Below, one piece after another: positions 1 through 11,369 of a stretch of 64,000 bases of DNA. A program made the position numbers and the translations under genes. The first letter of the stretch is position 1; each line of letters starts with the position of its first letter. The DNA is from Episyrphus balteatus (lineage: Eukaryota > Arthropoda > Insecta > Diptera > Syrphidae). A model generated the notes under the pieces. The model had not been told where the DNA came from. It ran no database searches and worked only from the letters and a program-made list of their open reading frames with translations. The stretch covers positions 36,701,554 to 36,765,553 of the forward strand of contig NC_079137.1 in NCBI RefSeq assembly GCF_945859705.1. The letters are read 5' to 3'.

Positions 1-343
1 AAGGGCGAATATTTCGAATGTGGTATTAATAAAAACTTTATGTGGCACATTTTTACCTTTTTACTTTTAATTTAATTTTACAAAGACTAATTAACAATTG
101 GCTATTGCTAGTTGTTTAAAGCTATGGTCATAATGATCGGACTCGAGTAATCTCCTATGGAGCAGATCACAACTTACAACGACTTAACGAAGAATTGTGA
201 CTCTCACAAGTTGTGACTGTGGGGGAAAATCGGGGTGTTAGTTTACTTAGTTAAAATTAAATTAAGCAATAAAAATGTTTCCATAAAATAAAAAGAAATT
301 GTGTAAGTATCCTACTGTGAAAACTGCGTGGAGTCTTCGCGAT
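1..343. other. Unannotated AT-rich sequence
   Basis: No coding frame, RNA gene or repeat structure is recognised here. The segment runs up to a hAT-like MITE that begins at 344. Confidence 0.5.
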
Positions 344-654
344 CAGGGGCGTACGTTGGGGCCCCGGGGCAAGACTAAATTTTTGGGGCCCCTTTTATAT
401 AGAAAATAAGAAAAAATGAAAAAGTACCCATACGCCCACTTATTTTTTCTGGGGCCCCTGATATTTTTTGGACCCCCAAGATAATATGTAATTTTTCTTT
501 CAAAAAAGCAATTTATTTTTTTGGGACCCCTAAGGTAATACTTTTTTTTTACCAATTCACTGAAAAATATAATTTCTCTCCTCCTTACGGGGCCCTGGCG
601 TGTTGGGGGCCCCGGGGCATCGCCCCACTTGCCCTAATGGTGTGTACGCACCTG
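344..654. mobile_element. hAT-like MITE rich in GGGGCCCC blocks
   Basis: The ends are imperfect inverted repeats: CAGGGGCGTAC at 344 and GTACGCACCTG at the right end (inverted, CAGGTGCGTAC). The 8-bp flanks TTCGCGAT and TCTGTGAT differ only by C/T transitions, which fits an old 8-bp target-site duplication and the hAT superfamily. Inside are repeated GGGGCCCC palindromes and A/T stretches, with no transposase. The assignment rests on terminus form and flank length only. Confidence 0.55.
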
Positions 655-1001
655 TCTGTGATGGACCCACCCACATACATTTTCTCATTGATTACAATAC
701 TATGTTTATTTAAAAAAAGTCTCACTTTTGAGGGAAAAGACGATTATTGTCAGACGGTCTCGTTTAATCAAAATCCAAACAAATAATTATCCTTCATCAT
801 ATGCCTCAAAAAATTTGTTTATAATGATAAGAAATAAGAAGAAAGTAATATACATCGAGGTAGACATTATACTAAATATCTTTAAAACAATGAGTAGAAA
901 ATTATAATAAAGGCACCTACATATATAAAAACATTTGGTATTACTCAACATTTTGTTACTTGTAGATCAGTTTATTAACATCAGCTTGTGAGTTAATCAT
1001 C

Positions 1002-4000
1002 ATGGCATTTGTCTGCCTTGAAAACTTTGAAAAGAAAGCTCAAACCGTCCTTGAAAAGAGTTCCTTCGAATATTTTCAAACCGGTGCTGGTGATCAAAAT
1101 ACCTTGAATTTGAATAGAAATGAATTAAAAAAGTGGGATTCAACTTTGTTTGTTAATAAATGATAAAAGTATTAATAATTATATTATTACTTGGAAAAGG
1201 TTACGTATACGCCCCAGGTACCTGCGTGACATTTCCAAACTTGATACCAGCACAACAATTTTAGGATGCAAACTTAAATGGCCTCTTGGAATATCACCTT
1301 GTGCGAATCCGCGTTTAGCACATCCTGACGGTGAAGTAGGCACCGGTTCAAACACACCAATGGAATAAGTGGCTGAAGGTGCACCAGATACAGATAAATG
1401 GTTTAACCTTTACATTTACAGAAACAGGTAAAATCATTATCGTCACCATTAAAGAACATTTATGATTGTAGAGGTATGTATTAATGAATATTTTTTTCAT
1501 TTACAGAGCTCTTAGAAAGTCTAGTTCGTAGAGCCGAAAAAACCAAATATAAGGCCATAGTTCTAACGATAGACTCACAAATCACTGGACAGTAGAGATG
1601 AGCAAAAAATCATGACCTGTGATTTTTAACCTGTGATTGACAAATCACAATCACTACCTGTGAACAGTTCTCAAATAACCTGTGATTACCTTAACCGTGA
1701 ATTGGGTATTTACTTTTCACTTTACAGTTCGCATTTCGCTCAAATAGAGCATTTACCCCGAATGTCATTTTCGACAAGCTCGTTTAGGATATGGCGTGAT
1801 CTCATAGATCAATCATAAAAAAGATCTCTATGTTTTAAGTTTACACTTTACACTAGAAGTGAGGCAAAAATGTTTGTCAAAAGTAAATGTCACAGGTCAA
1901 AAGTCATTTTCAATGCGTTTTCGTGAATTCCGCGGAAAATAATTCACGTTTACACTTGACCTGTAGCAAAAAGTTATTTTTTCCAAAATCACAGGTCAAA
2001 AGTCATTTTTAATACGTTTTCGTGAATTCCGCGGAAAATAATTCACGTTTACACTTGACCTGTAGCAAAAAGTTATATTTTCCAAAATCACAGGTCAAAA
2101 GTCATTTTCAATGCGTTTTCGTGAATTCCGCGGAAAATAATTCACGTTTACACTTGACCTGAAGCAAAAAGTTATTTTTTTCAAAATCACAGGTCAAAAG
2201 TCATTTTCAATGCGTTTTCGTGAATTCCGCGGAAAATAATTCACGTTTACACTTGACCTGTAGCAAAAAGTTATTTTTTCCAAAATTACAGGTCAAAAGT
2301 CATTTTCAATGCGTTTTCGCAACAGTTACTGTGTAAACGTGAATTGTTTTTACCGGAATTTACACAAGTGCATTGGCAATTATAACCTGTGATTTTTCCC
2401 AAAACAACTTTTAAACAGTTCTTGTTCTTGTGTAAACGTGAATTCACTTCACAAATGCTTTGGAATTATTTTTAACCTGTGATTTTCCAAAAACAACTTT
2501 TGCAATAGTTCTTTTGTGAACGTGAATGTTTTGACCGGAATTCACGCAAATGTTCAGGATTTTTTTAAACCCGTGATTTTGTTCAAAATAATTTTTGCAC
2601 CAATTCTTATGTAAACGTTAGTTATTTAAAGCGGAATTCACGAAAATGCATTGAAAATTACTTTTGACCTTTGATTGGAAAAAATAACTTTTGCAACAGT
2701 TCTTGTGCAAACGTGAACTGTTTTTATAGGAATTTACACAAGTGCATTGGAAATTATAACCTGTGATTTTTACCAAAACAACTTTTCAATAGTTCTTATG
2801 CAAACGTGAATTGGTTTGACAGGAATTCACTTCACAAATGCTTTGGAATTATTTTTAACCTGTGATTTTTCCCAAAACAACTTTTGCAATAGTTCTTTTG
2901 TAAACGTGAATTGGTTTGACAGGAATTCACTTCACAAATGCTTTGAAATTATTTCAAACCTGTGATTTTTCCCAAAACAACTTTTGCAACAGGTCAAGTG
3001 TATAGGTGAATTATTTTGAGCAGAGTTCGAAAATGCATTGAAAATGACTTTTATTTTGGCCAAAACAACTATTTGCAACAGTGTAAAAGTGAATTATTTT
3101 AGCCGGAATTCACGCAGATGCATTGAAAATTACTTTTAACCTGTGATTTTGGATAAAACAATTTTTTGCAACGTGAATTGTTTTTACCGAAATTCACGCA
3201 CGTTCGGTAAAATAATTGTTTTGTTAACCCCTTACAATAACGTATGGCTCCAGAAGAATCACGATTTGCACCCGAATATTTGCTGTGAAATCGCAGGTTG
3301 CCCTGATTAGAATAAGGGGTTTAAAAGTTACTTTTCCCGTAAAATAATAAATTTCTTCCGTAAAATCAAGAGTCTCCTAGACAAAATAATGTTTTCCCCA
3401 GTATAATCACTAATGGCTTTGGTAAATCGCGGATCTGTTTGCTAAAACCAGTTTTCCTTGTAAAATCAGCTCCATTGTTTCAAATACATATACTCGTATT
3501 TGAGCTTCAATAGTACTTCCTACGTATGTAAGTATCGTACGAAAATACAAACGTTAAAAATGCTACTTTTTTTTTTTTTTTTTTTGGGATTTTCATAAAA
3601 AAAAATTGAAATCACGGTTAAAAATCACAGGTTAGAATCACCGTGAATTAAAAATCACAGTCACAGGTATACCTGTGATTGAAAAATCACGACTTAGCTC
3701 ATCTCTACTGGACAGCGACGTTCAGACATTCGAAATAAATTTAGCCTGCCTGATCATTTAAGGTAAGCTTCTCAAATATATTCTCGATGTTCTAGATGTT
3801 GATTTCTGTTTCACTTTTAAGCTTTGCAAAATTTTCAGGTTCAAAAGCAAGTATAGTTAAAAGCTCTGGTACAGGTTCAGGACTCAGTGAATATTTCACA
3901 AATCTATTTGATCCCATAATTACATGGAAAGACGTTGAATGGCTGATAAAATTGACCAAACTACCAGTAATTGCTAAAGGTATTTTAACCAGTGAAGATG

Positions 4001-4400
4001 CTTTATTGGCAAAAGAATTCGGCTGCAAAGAAATTATTGTATCCAATCATGGAAGAAGACAACATAATTCTGTGCCAGCTACAATTGAAGTTCTACAAGA
4101 AATTGTTAGAACAGTTGGAAATGATTTGGTTGTGATGATGGATGGTGGAATAAGTGATGGAAATGATATCATAAAAGCTCTGGCACTGGGACCTAAAATG
4201 GTTTTTATAGGACGAGCTGCTGTTTGGGGACTTGCATGTAACTGCCAAAAGGGCGTAGAAGAAGTTTTTTCTATTTTGAAAAGGGATTTTGAAGTTGCAA
4301 TGGCTCTCTCGGGTGTGTGTTAATTTGAAAAACATTCAACCAGGCTTAGTTGTTCATGAGTGTAGTTATTCAAAATTGTAAGGAAATTGCAGTTATACAT
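1002..4400 (+). pseudogene. Hydroxyacid (glycolate) oxidase pseudogene
   Basis: The remnant reads like the FMN-dependent alpha-hydroxyacid oxidase family, which oxidises glycolate-type 2-hydroxyacids, usually in peroxisomes. Recognisable pieces in order are: an N-terminal exon from ATG 1002 (MAFVCLENFEKKA); a block with RPRYLRDISKLDTSTTILG and HPDGEVGTG (about 1200-1345); WFNLYIYRN before a GT donor at 1428; LVRRAEKTKYKAIVLTIDS after the acceptor at 1506; and a C-terminal exon 3839-4318 with MMDGGISDGND and FIGRAAVWGLA. Breaks: an early stop after the first block (about 1161), missing sequence after HPDGEVGTG, a 2.1-kb hAT-like element inside the coding exon (1593-3707), the family SNHGGRQ motif altered to SNHGRRQ, and a terminal frameshift after LSGVC, where the family tail (NIQPGLVVHE) continues in another frame. 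Splice sites survive, so this is a decayed gene copy and not a processed one. A functional paralogue elsewhere is likely. Confidence 0.85.
1593..3707. mobile_element. hAT-like non-autonomous element with tandem arrays
   Basis: A perfect 8-bp target duplication CTGGACAG (1585-1592 and 3708-3715) flanks a 2115-bp insert with 11-bp inverted termini TAGAGATGAGC/GCTCATCTCTA. Both traits fit the hAT superfamily. No transposase is present. The interior is built from repeats: about five ~100-bp tandem units between ~1885 and 2330 centred on GAATTCCGCGGAAAATAATT, then diverged ~100-bp units to ~3200, with the motif ACCTGTGATTTT recurring in both orientations, including next to both ends. Excising the insert and one duplication restores the hydroxyacid oxidase reading TGQRRSDIRNKFSLPDHL. 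Confidence 0.85.
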
Positions 4401-4528
4401 AAATTAAAGTTACCCATAATAAATTACATATATTTTTATTTTACATCGGGCTTCAACAGCAAATTGATGTTGACAGTTGGCAGCCCTTTAGGCTTGTGTT
4501 GTTTCAGTAGTACCTAAACCCTACATTA

Positions 4529-4700
4529 AGGCTTGGCCACACCGGAGGGTATGCGGTAGCGGTACGGGTAGAGGTAACGGTACTTGTATGAACAAAATTC
4601 CAAACTGACATATCAACGTTCAGATGTGGAATTTTTTTCATACAAATATCGTTACCGCTACCCGTACCTCTACCGCATACCCTCCGGTGTGGCCAAGCCT
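4529..4700. mobile_element. Palindromic MITE (AGGCTTGGCC family)
   Basis: A 172-bp near-palindrome starts AGGCTTGGCCACACCGGAGG and ends with its inverse. It is flanked by TTA (4526-4528 and 4701-4703). Arms contain repeated TACCGC/GCGGTA blocks. Two complete relatives lie at 61352-61513 and 61607-61778 with TCA and TAA duplications, so the family uses a TNA target, compatible with PIF/Harbinger-type elements. No coding capacity. Confidence 0.75.
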
Positions 4701-4703
4701 TTA

Positions 4704-6296
4704 TAGAAATTTAATAAAATAATCACAACCTAATCCTAGGCCCAGTGTGTATCATTGAGTAATTACTGATATGCTTTAATTAAAACATTATAGTTTAGTT
4801 ATTCCTGTTAGGTAAGGTAGGTTAGGGAACTAGAATTTATTTGGAAGTTATTTTTTACTTTTTTTCCGGAAATAGAACATTTCATTGTTTGTCTATTTAA
4901 GATAAAACACAACTCTAACGACCGAAAAACAGCGTTTAAATTAATTTTTTTCGAGGTTTTAGGAAAATTGAACGAAAGTACCTTCTGGCTTTTTAAAAAT
5001 GTAGGTATAGATATATACACTATACAGTATCGGGCAAAACATTTACAACTTAAAGTGAAATTAAAATTAATAATTATTCGTTTCGTTAAAACTTTAATCA
5101 ATACATATAGGTACCTACAAATTTTCATACATTACGAAAGTTCATTATTTTCAGAAAATAAAACTACATAATTGTCAAAATAATGATAAATATATATAAA
5201 ATAAACTACGCTGAATTGTATCGGGTAAACCTCAAATTAAAATGCGACAAAACAATTGCAACTTTTAATTCAACTACAAATAAATTTAAAAATAATCAAA
5301 TTGGATCAATTAATTTTTGTAAAACTTACGATTGAAAAATCAGCGCTTAATTAGGCCCCTTTTATTCACTCTCCATTAAAATTAATTTAAAATGGAGTAT
5401 TATTTTGGTTGCTCTTTGTTCTAATTTTGACCACCGACAGCGGATTTCAACTTTACTAATCCCAGTAATCCAGTAATACCTCAAAGTCCTTTAATATAAA
5501 TTAAACACCAAAAGGATTAAAAACAAAAAGAGTTACATGCTAAAAGAGAGAGATTGGGCTTGGAGCATTTCCTGAAAAATAGTTGTTTAAGCCTTGTATG
5601 CAGCTAAAGCGAAACGAAAAATTTTGAAGTCTCCAAAGCCAACAGCCAACATGTTAATACCATTGGGTATTGGCAAAGTAATAATAATATAAATACAAAT
5701 AAAAAAATTCAAGAAAAAACATCAGAAAATAAAACAAAACAAATTTTATATATCGTTCAAGATTTCGTTATCGAATTTTTGTATGGAAAATTTCGTTTCA
5801 GCTGCGTACCATAATTCGCACGAAAACACTGCTACAATATCAACCCTACAAACAATTTCGCTCCTATAAAGCTTTACAGAAGCCTATTACAGCCCATTTA
5901 CACGACTGACAACTTGCCAGTATTTTTTCCAAAATTTTCGTGGTATAAATGATCCACCACTTTTCTTAAATAGAGACAAATTGTCATAAAATTATTTTGC
6001 TCATTCTTTGAAAGTTTTTATGTAAAGAGCATTTGAAAGTTGTCGTACTAACTACAACTGGCAAGTTTTCATTCATGTAAATGTCTCGTTAAGTAATGCA
6101 AAATATAAAAGGATAATGTAAGCTCCCCATTAAAATGTTGCTAGATATAAACTTCATTCCCCAGCAACATGTTTTTTCATCTTGTCAAATCCCAGCAACA
6201 TTATACGTCAAAATAAAACAGAAAACTTCAAAAATTTTCCAACTACACACATTTCATAATAAACAGAAGTTAAAAATATTTAATTACCTTCTGATT
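4704..6296. other. Intergenic region, nothing recognised
   Basis: No gene with recognisable protein similarity is seen between the MITE and the NARS2 start. Short frames at 4808-5171 lack family features. The last few hundred bases probably hold the NARS2 promoter, but no core element is clear enough to mark. Confidence 0.4.
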
Positions 6297-7935
6297 ATGT
6301 TAAAATTAAAAGAATTACCAATCCTTACAAGAACCCTTCGATGTATAAGTCAACTCTCCCCAAAAAATCCAATCGAATCCAAAGATAATCAACCTAAATC
6401 ACCAGAAAATGCACCTGAATACTCACGTATTAAAACAGCTCCCACAACTAAGCCGGGTGATTCATTTGGAATTCAGGTAAGGAATTCTCAAATGAAGCCT
6501 TCATATTTAATAGAACACTTAATTAAATCAATCAGGGTTGGATTCTAAATATCCGTCGTATGAAAACAAATCTCTTTCTCGACGTCAATGATGGATCGAC
6601 AGCTGAAAAATTTCAAATCGTTGTCCCAAAGAACGACCAAACGAAAGCTCTATCACCTGGCTGTTCAGTTAGCATTAGTGGTGTTATTCAAACAGCTCCT
6701 AATGGACACAATGAACTACATGCCAATGAAGTCACTCTCTTAGGTTTGAACCAAAAGATGAAAAAGGGAAAAACAAAACATCTAAACAATTCCCTTCCTT
6801 TTAGGAAACTCGTCCTTGCAGGAAGGATTTCCATTTGTCCCAAAACAACAACATCCCCCAGAATATGTGAGAGAATATCTTCATTTCCGTTCCCGTGTTG
6901 ACTACATAGCTTCCCAACTCCGAGTTCGACATAGAGCAGCAAAAGCAATTCATGATTTTATGGACGAACAAGGTCTAATCCAAATTCACACCCCGATTCT
7001 GACAACAAATGACTGTGAAGGAGCCGGAGAGGTAAGATCTTTAAACTGTCATTCCATGAATTTCTCTTATTTGCCTTTTTTAGACGTTTGTAGTGAAACC
7101 CGATAACGAAAAACTGTTAAAAGACATGTCTCGCGATGGAGTACCTTTCGACGAAAGTTATTTCGATCAAAAGGTATTCCTAAGCGTTTCTGGTCAACTA
7201 CATCTTGAAGCTGCTACTTATGGCTTAGGTGGTACTTACACCTTTTCGCCTGCTTTCAGAGCTGAAAATTGCAAGTCTCCATTGCATTTAGCCGAGTTTT
7301 ATATGGTTGAAGCTGAATTAGCATTCACATACACCATGAACGATCTCACAAGTTTCATTGAGACAATGGTTAAATCAGTTAGCCAAGAAGTAATGAACAA
7401 AAGCTCGGAAGACGTTCATCATTGTCAGAAAAAAGCAGCTGCCGATGTAGATCTCTCCTGGTTGGACAAAAATTGGATAACTTTGACGTACGAAGACGCT
7501 TTTACCATCCTAAGTGACAACAAATCTAGATTCAAAACAGACCTTAAAACTAATGAAGGATTCTCAAAGGAACAAGAACTATTCTTAGTAGATCATCTTA
7601 AAAGCCCACTATTTGTCATTGATTGGCCAGCAGATCAGAAGCCCTTCTATATGAGACAATCAAAAACAGATGCCTCAAAAGTCCATGCATTGGATTTATT
7701 AATGCCATCGGTGGGAGAACTCTGTGGAGGCAGTTTGAGAGAGAACAACTACGATGTGTTGAAGAACAAAATTCCTCCTGGCCTGCAATGGTATTTAGAT
7801 CTTAGAAAATACGGTGGCATCCCTACTGGAGGCTTTGGTCTAGGATTTGAGCGATTCCTTCAACTCATAACAGGAGTTAAAAACATCCGAGATGTAATTC
7901 CCTACCCACGATACCCACATTCTTGTAAAATGTAA
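6297..7935 (+). CDS. NARS2: Asparaginyl-tRNA synthetase, mitochondrial
   Basis: Class II aminoacyl-tRNA synthetase that charges mitochondrial tRNA-Asn. Four exons join cleanly: 6297-6476, 6536-6743, 6805-7031 and 7084-7935, all with GT-AG introns of 52-61 bp, giving 488 residues, close to the family length. The first ~50 residues (MLKLKELPILTRTLRC) are basic with no acidic run, as expected for a mitochondrial presequence. An OB-fold anticodon-binding domain follows (GWILNIRRMKTNLFLDVNDG, then VTLLG). The catalytic domain has NDCEGAGETFVV, motif 2 FRAEN (about residue 263) and motif 3 GGFGLGFERF (about residue 455). The ATG at 6297 is preferred over an upstream in-frame ATG at 6135 because the presequence begins there. 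The stop overlaps an AATAAA signal (7935-7940). NTMT1 converges 53 bp away. Confidence 0.93.
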
Positions 7936-7988
7936 ATAAAACAAACAAAAAAAAGTTTCCAATTAAAATAAGTTCTCATTTATTTGTT

Positions 7989-8780
7989 TCATGCCGCCGG
8001 TCGGCAGGCTATCATATAAACAGGATACAACCCTTTAGGAAATCCTTGCTGACGAGTTACTTTAACAATTTTAAAGCCAGCATTTCGGAGTATAGTTTCG
8101 AAGGTAGTTAAAGGTCGAGTCATCGATGAATCCTCTTCATCAGGTTCAACTTTACCCGATGTTGTGACATTATCCTTCATCACAAAATAGCCTCCTTTCG
8201 CCAGTCCTGTCTTTACTCGTTTATAAAATTCGAGTAAATCATTATCAGGCAGATGTCCCAAGACCCATTGACTCCAAATTAAATCGTATTTGCCTTCTTC
8301 AGGTGTGAATTTCTGCAATCCCATATTGTAGATTTTACCCAATTTATCACTCTTGCAATAGTCCTTTGCTGTTTTGGCAAAATGTTCATCTTGTTCGACA
8401 AGATCAACTTTAGCAAAGAGAGGCATTAGTAGATTCTTTGAAACCCGCCCAATTCCAGCTCCACAATCGAGAGCATTTTGTTGGCCTGGTATTTTCAATC
8501 CTTTTAGGAACTCTGTTGACCCTTTGACATCAATTGCACTTATGTGACCCAAACCACCGAGCATACCGTTGACTGTGGCTGGTATTTCGGACCAATATTT
8601 TTGGGCTTTACCATAAAATTCTTTGCCACCACCTGCAGCAGAATTTGTTGTGGTTGGCGTGGTTGTTCCATTCGAAGTTGTTGTTGTTGTGGTCGTTGTT
8701 GATGCTGATAATTCGATATTTTGTAATTCAACAGATTTAATAGCATTTGCGAGGATATCTTCAGAATTTTGTGATTCCAT
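7989..8780 (-). CDS. Ntmt: Protein N-terminal methyltransferase (NTMT1-like)
   Basis: S-adenosylmethionine-dependent enzyme that methylates the alpha-amino group of proteins exposing an X-Pro-Lys N-terminus. A single uninterrupted 263-residue frame. The N-terminal ~50 residues are a Thr/Ser low-complexity tail (long T run at ~28-45) absent from shorter vertebrate homologues. The methyltransferase fold follows: YWSEIPATVNGMLGGLG (62-78), SAM motif I ALDCGAGIGR (103-112), the acidic post-I turn DLVEQDEHF (126-134), LIWSQWVLGHL (167-177), and VMKDN (200-204). On the minus strand AATAAA lies only 4 nt past the stop (7985-7980), so the 3' UTR must be very short and probably overlaps that of NARS2. 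Downstream start codons are less likely because the 8780 ATG gives the full domain without frame breaks. Confidence 0.93.
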   Translation of the reverse strand: MESQNSEDILANAIKSVELQNIELSASTTTTTTTTSNGTTTPTTTNSAAGGGKEFYGKAQKYWSEIPATVNGMLGGLGHISAIDVKGSTEFLKGLKIPGQQNALDCGAGIGRVSKNLLMPLFAKVDLVEQDEHFAKTAKDYCKSDKLGKIYNMGLQKFTPEEGKYDLIWSQWVLGHLPDNDLLEFYKRVKTGLAKGGYFVMKDNVTTSGKVEPDEEDSSMTRPLTTFETILRNAGFKIVKVTRQQGFPKGLYPVYMIACRPAA

Positions 8781-9091
8781 GTTTGGTTAGTGTTTGTTTA
8801 TTTGGTCAAGTAATTTAATATTTTGCCAGGAATTAAGGCAATTTGAGGGAAAAAATTGTACAACTTTTGTGTACTAGGTTTTCTTTTTTCTTTTGGAAAA
8901 ATCAAAAACGCAAGTCCATGTTTGACATTTCTATTTTTTTTATTTGGCGGAGGTGTGTTCGAGAATACAAATTTTTGTGTCATAAAAAAAATATGGAAAA
9001 AGACCTGTTGATTTTTGTAATTTGTGTTTGTTTATATCCCTTCAAGCAAGAAAACGGAGTCCAGAAAAGACAGTCCGACCTCCGACCGTAA
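8781..9091. other. NTMT1 upstream region
   Basis: AT-rich non-coding sequence upstream of the minus-strand methyltransferase. It should include that gene's promoter, but no distinctive motif could be assigned. Confidence 0.35.
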
Positions 9092-9530
9092 TGTCGTTTT
9101 CCAAAATTATGGGAGTGAATCACTCCTTTTTTGTGCAATTTTGGAATTTGTTCACGAAAAATTTGACAAGTGGAGTGATTTGACGTTTGCTTTGCATGTG
9201 TTTGTAATACGAAATAATGAATAAAATAATAACACAATCTTTTAAATTCACTTTTAGTGATTTTTCACAATACTTTATTGAATTTTTTTTGTAAATAAAT
9301 ATAATTTACTTCACAAAAAAAAGTTAAAACAACCACCCAACAATTTGACAAGCAGTCCATGAAGTCAAATGTAGAAGTATTGGTAATCACTCCGTCACTC
9401 CTTCAAAATTTTGGGAGTGAAGAATTCACTCCAAAAATGCACTCCTTTTTCAATTTAGGAATTTGAAATCACTCCTTTTGGAGTGATTACATAGCTAGGA
9501 GTGTCACTCCTTGAATTTTGGAAAACGACA
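9092..9530. mobile_element. TIR MITE (TGTCGTTTTCC family)
   Basis: Inverted termini TGTCGTTTTCCAAAATT (9092-9108) and AATTTTGGAAAACGACA (9514-9530) are flanked by TAA on both sides (9089-9091, 9531-9533), suggesting a PIF/Harbinger-like non-autonomous element. The subterminal regions repeat GGAGTGA/TCACTCC many times. The right TAA overlaps the target duplication of the gene-carrying element that follows. Confidence 0.65.
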
Positions 9531-9819
9531 TAATAGGTGTGTTTTTTTGTTTATCTATATAGATTTTGTGCAAAAAAACGACATCGAGATTTTTGAAATG
9601 AAAACAATTTACGTGTTAATTACAACAAAAACTTTATCTGTATAGATTTTTGAAAAATCCAGATAATTATCCAGATTTTACTTTCTCTCGATAGAAAACA
9701 GTACTGCCAAGGTACATTACACTTATTAAATGTCAGATTCCAATAAACGACAGCTGAAGTTGACAGATATATGACAAAAAAAAATTTAATATTTAAAATT
9801 GAATTCAATTAGGAATAAC

Positions 9820-10191
9820 AAACAACACAAATCAATGTAAGTATAAGCATATTTTTTGGAAAAAGATGAAAATTGTACGATAAACTTTGGTTTTTTTTTT
9901 AATTTAATAATTTTAGGATTCACGTGTTTGCAAGAGTGCGATATCTTCCCCAAAATTAAAGAGAAAACCTGAAAAGGAGATTTAAAGTAAATCAATTTAT
10001 TCTTACAATGAGCTAGCGTATTTATCTTTTTTTTCTAGGAATTATTTCACAAAAGAATTCTGTGTACTGTGCGCTTGGGTCTTAATCGTGTCGGTACTTT
10101 CAACCCTCACAGTCAAAATGTAATGTAAAATGTTCTTGGAATGCCCGCTCGTTTGCGAAAACGTCTATTCTTAGACGATCAACATGAATAA
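9820..10191 (+). pseudogene. Captured small gene fragment (gene Y), copy A
   Basis: Next to the left end of copy A lie signals of a spliced gene: a possible first exon ending at GTAAGTATAAG (~9836), an acceptor TTTTAG before GATTCACGTG (~9917), and a polypyrimidine-AG acceptor (~10039) before an exon ending at stop 10189-10191. That last exon reads GLNRVGTFNPHSQN and RLRKRLFLDDQHE. The likely initiator in exon 2 (GGAGATGG in copy B) is GGAGATTT here, so this copy is broken at its start. I do not recognise the protein. Copy B keeps a 54-residue open frame, so gene identity should be sought from that copy. Confidence 0.45.
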
Positions 10192-10479
10192 ATGATAACA
10201 AAGCTCTTGTTGTTAATAAAATGCCCACCACAAAAACAGTCTCTTACATTTTTAAAATGATACACGTCATGTATGTGCGCTGCGAAGAAAAGCAAATACA
10301 AACAAACCTCCCAAAAAATATTCCCCCAGGAAACACTTTTCATCCCAAACAGCAGACAGCAACAAGCAAGACAATCCTAACATTGCATTATGCAGCTCAT
10401 TCAACACCCAAAAATCCTTCAGCTCCCGTTGATGAAAAACCATTTTATAAGAGATCGCTTCACTGCGTTCAAACTTGGA

Positions 10480-10865
10480 CGACATGTGCATGATAAGTGA
10501 AGTGTGGAAACAAATGGCATGTGAAAGTGGTAATTGTTTCAGAGCATCATTTAGCTCCCCAATTGGTTGCAGGTAATATTTTTATTGATTCTCCTTTTTT
10601 GGTTCGATATATTCCTTATGTACTCTGCCTGCATTGATGTCGTTTTGTTTCTGTAGGACATGTCTTCTACAAATGGGTCTAAAGCCCCCATCGAGATCCC
10701 GAGAAAATCTGCATGAATCTTCTTCGCAATTGCTTTCCCCTCCTAAACAGTTATGCAGAGGGAGGAATTAAGGCAAAACACATGGATTCCCAACCCAACT
10801 TAACCAACCCTACAACTGGACATCCGGGTCTGAACAACTCGAGTACAGCAGACTTTTTAAACTAA
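10480..10865 (+). pseudogene. Captured exon pair of unidentified gene (gene X), copy A
   Basis: One open frame crosses a GT-AG intron (donor about 10572, acceptor about 10657): SEVWKQMACESGNCFRASF then CLLQMGLKPPSRSRENLHES. A frameshift near 10745 leads into a tail containing GGIKAKHMDSQPNLTNPTTG and ending ADFLN at stop 10863-10865. The frame conservation across the intron shows it derives from a real gene. Protein not recognised; it may or may not belong to the same gene as the fragment at 9820-10191. The mirror copy lies at 54370-54745. Confidence 0.4.
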
Positions 10866-11369
10866 GTTTATCCATGTATTATATTTGTTTATATTTTATA
10901 ACTTTGTCATTATTATTTAACGTCAGACCCCCTTTGTGCCATCAAAATTTTAAATGTATCTTAGAAATAAGTTATTTAATTATTAAATTGCAAATTGCAA
11001 AATTAAAACGTAATCCGTTTTGCTTTTTCTCATTAAGATTTATCTGACAAGTTTCCAATCCGATATGAAAATTAATTGAACAAATTTGTGCTCGCCTCAC
11101 TGCATAATCTCGGAACTGCAACATCAGACTTACAAAATGTTTCCATAAAAAATTCAACACATAACTTTGTATTAGTTTTTAGAAATAAATAACATACTCA
11201 AAGAAAGAATTACTCAGCTTTTGACAAAATTTACCTATATATTTATTTAACATTTAACATTTTTGTTTCATGTTTTTTTTTTCATAAGTAGGTACCTACT
11301 CAGTAAATACTCTTTTACTAATTTTCATTATCATACATACAAAAAACAAAAAAAAAACAATCACCGATG

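Noticed and set aside
6135..6296. Upstream in-frame extension of NARS2
   Set aside because: The 54 extra residues lack presequence character and the ATG at 6297 begins a typical basic mitochondrial presequence.
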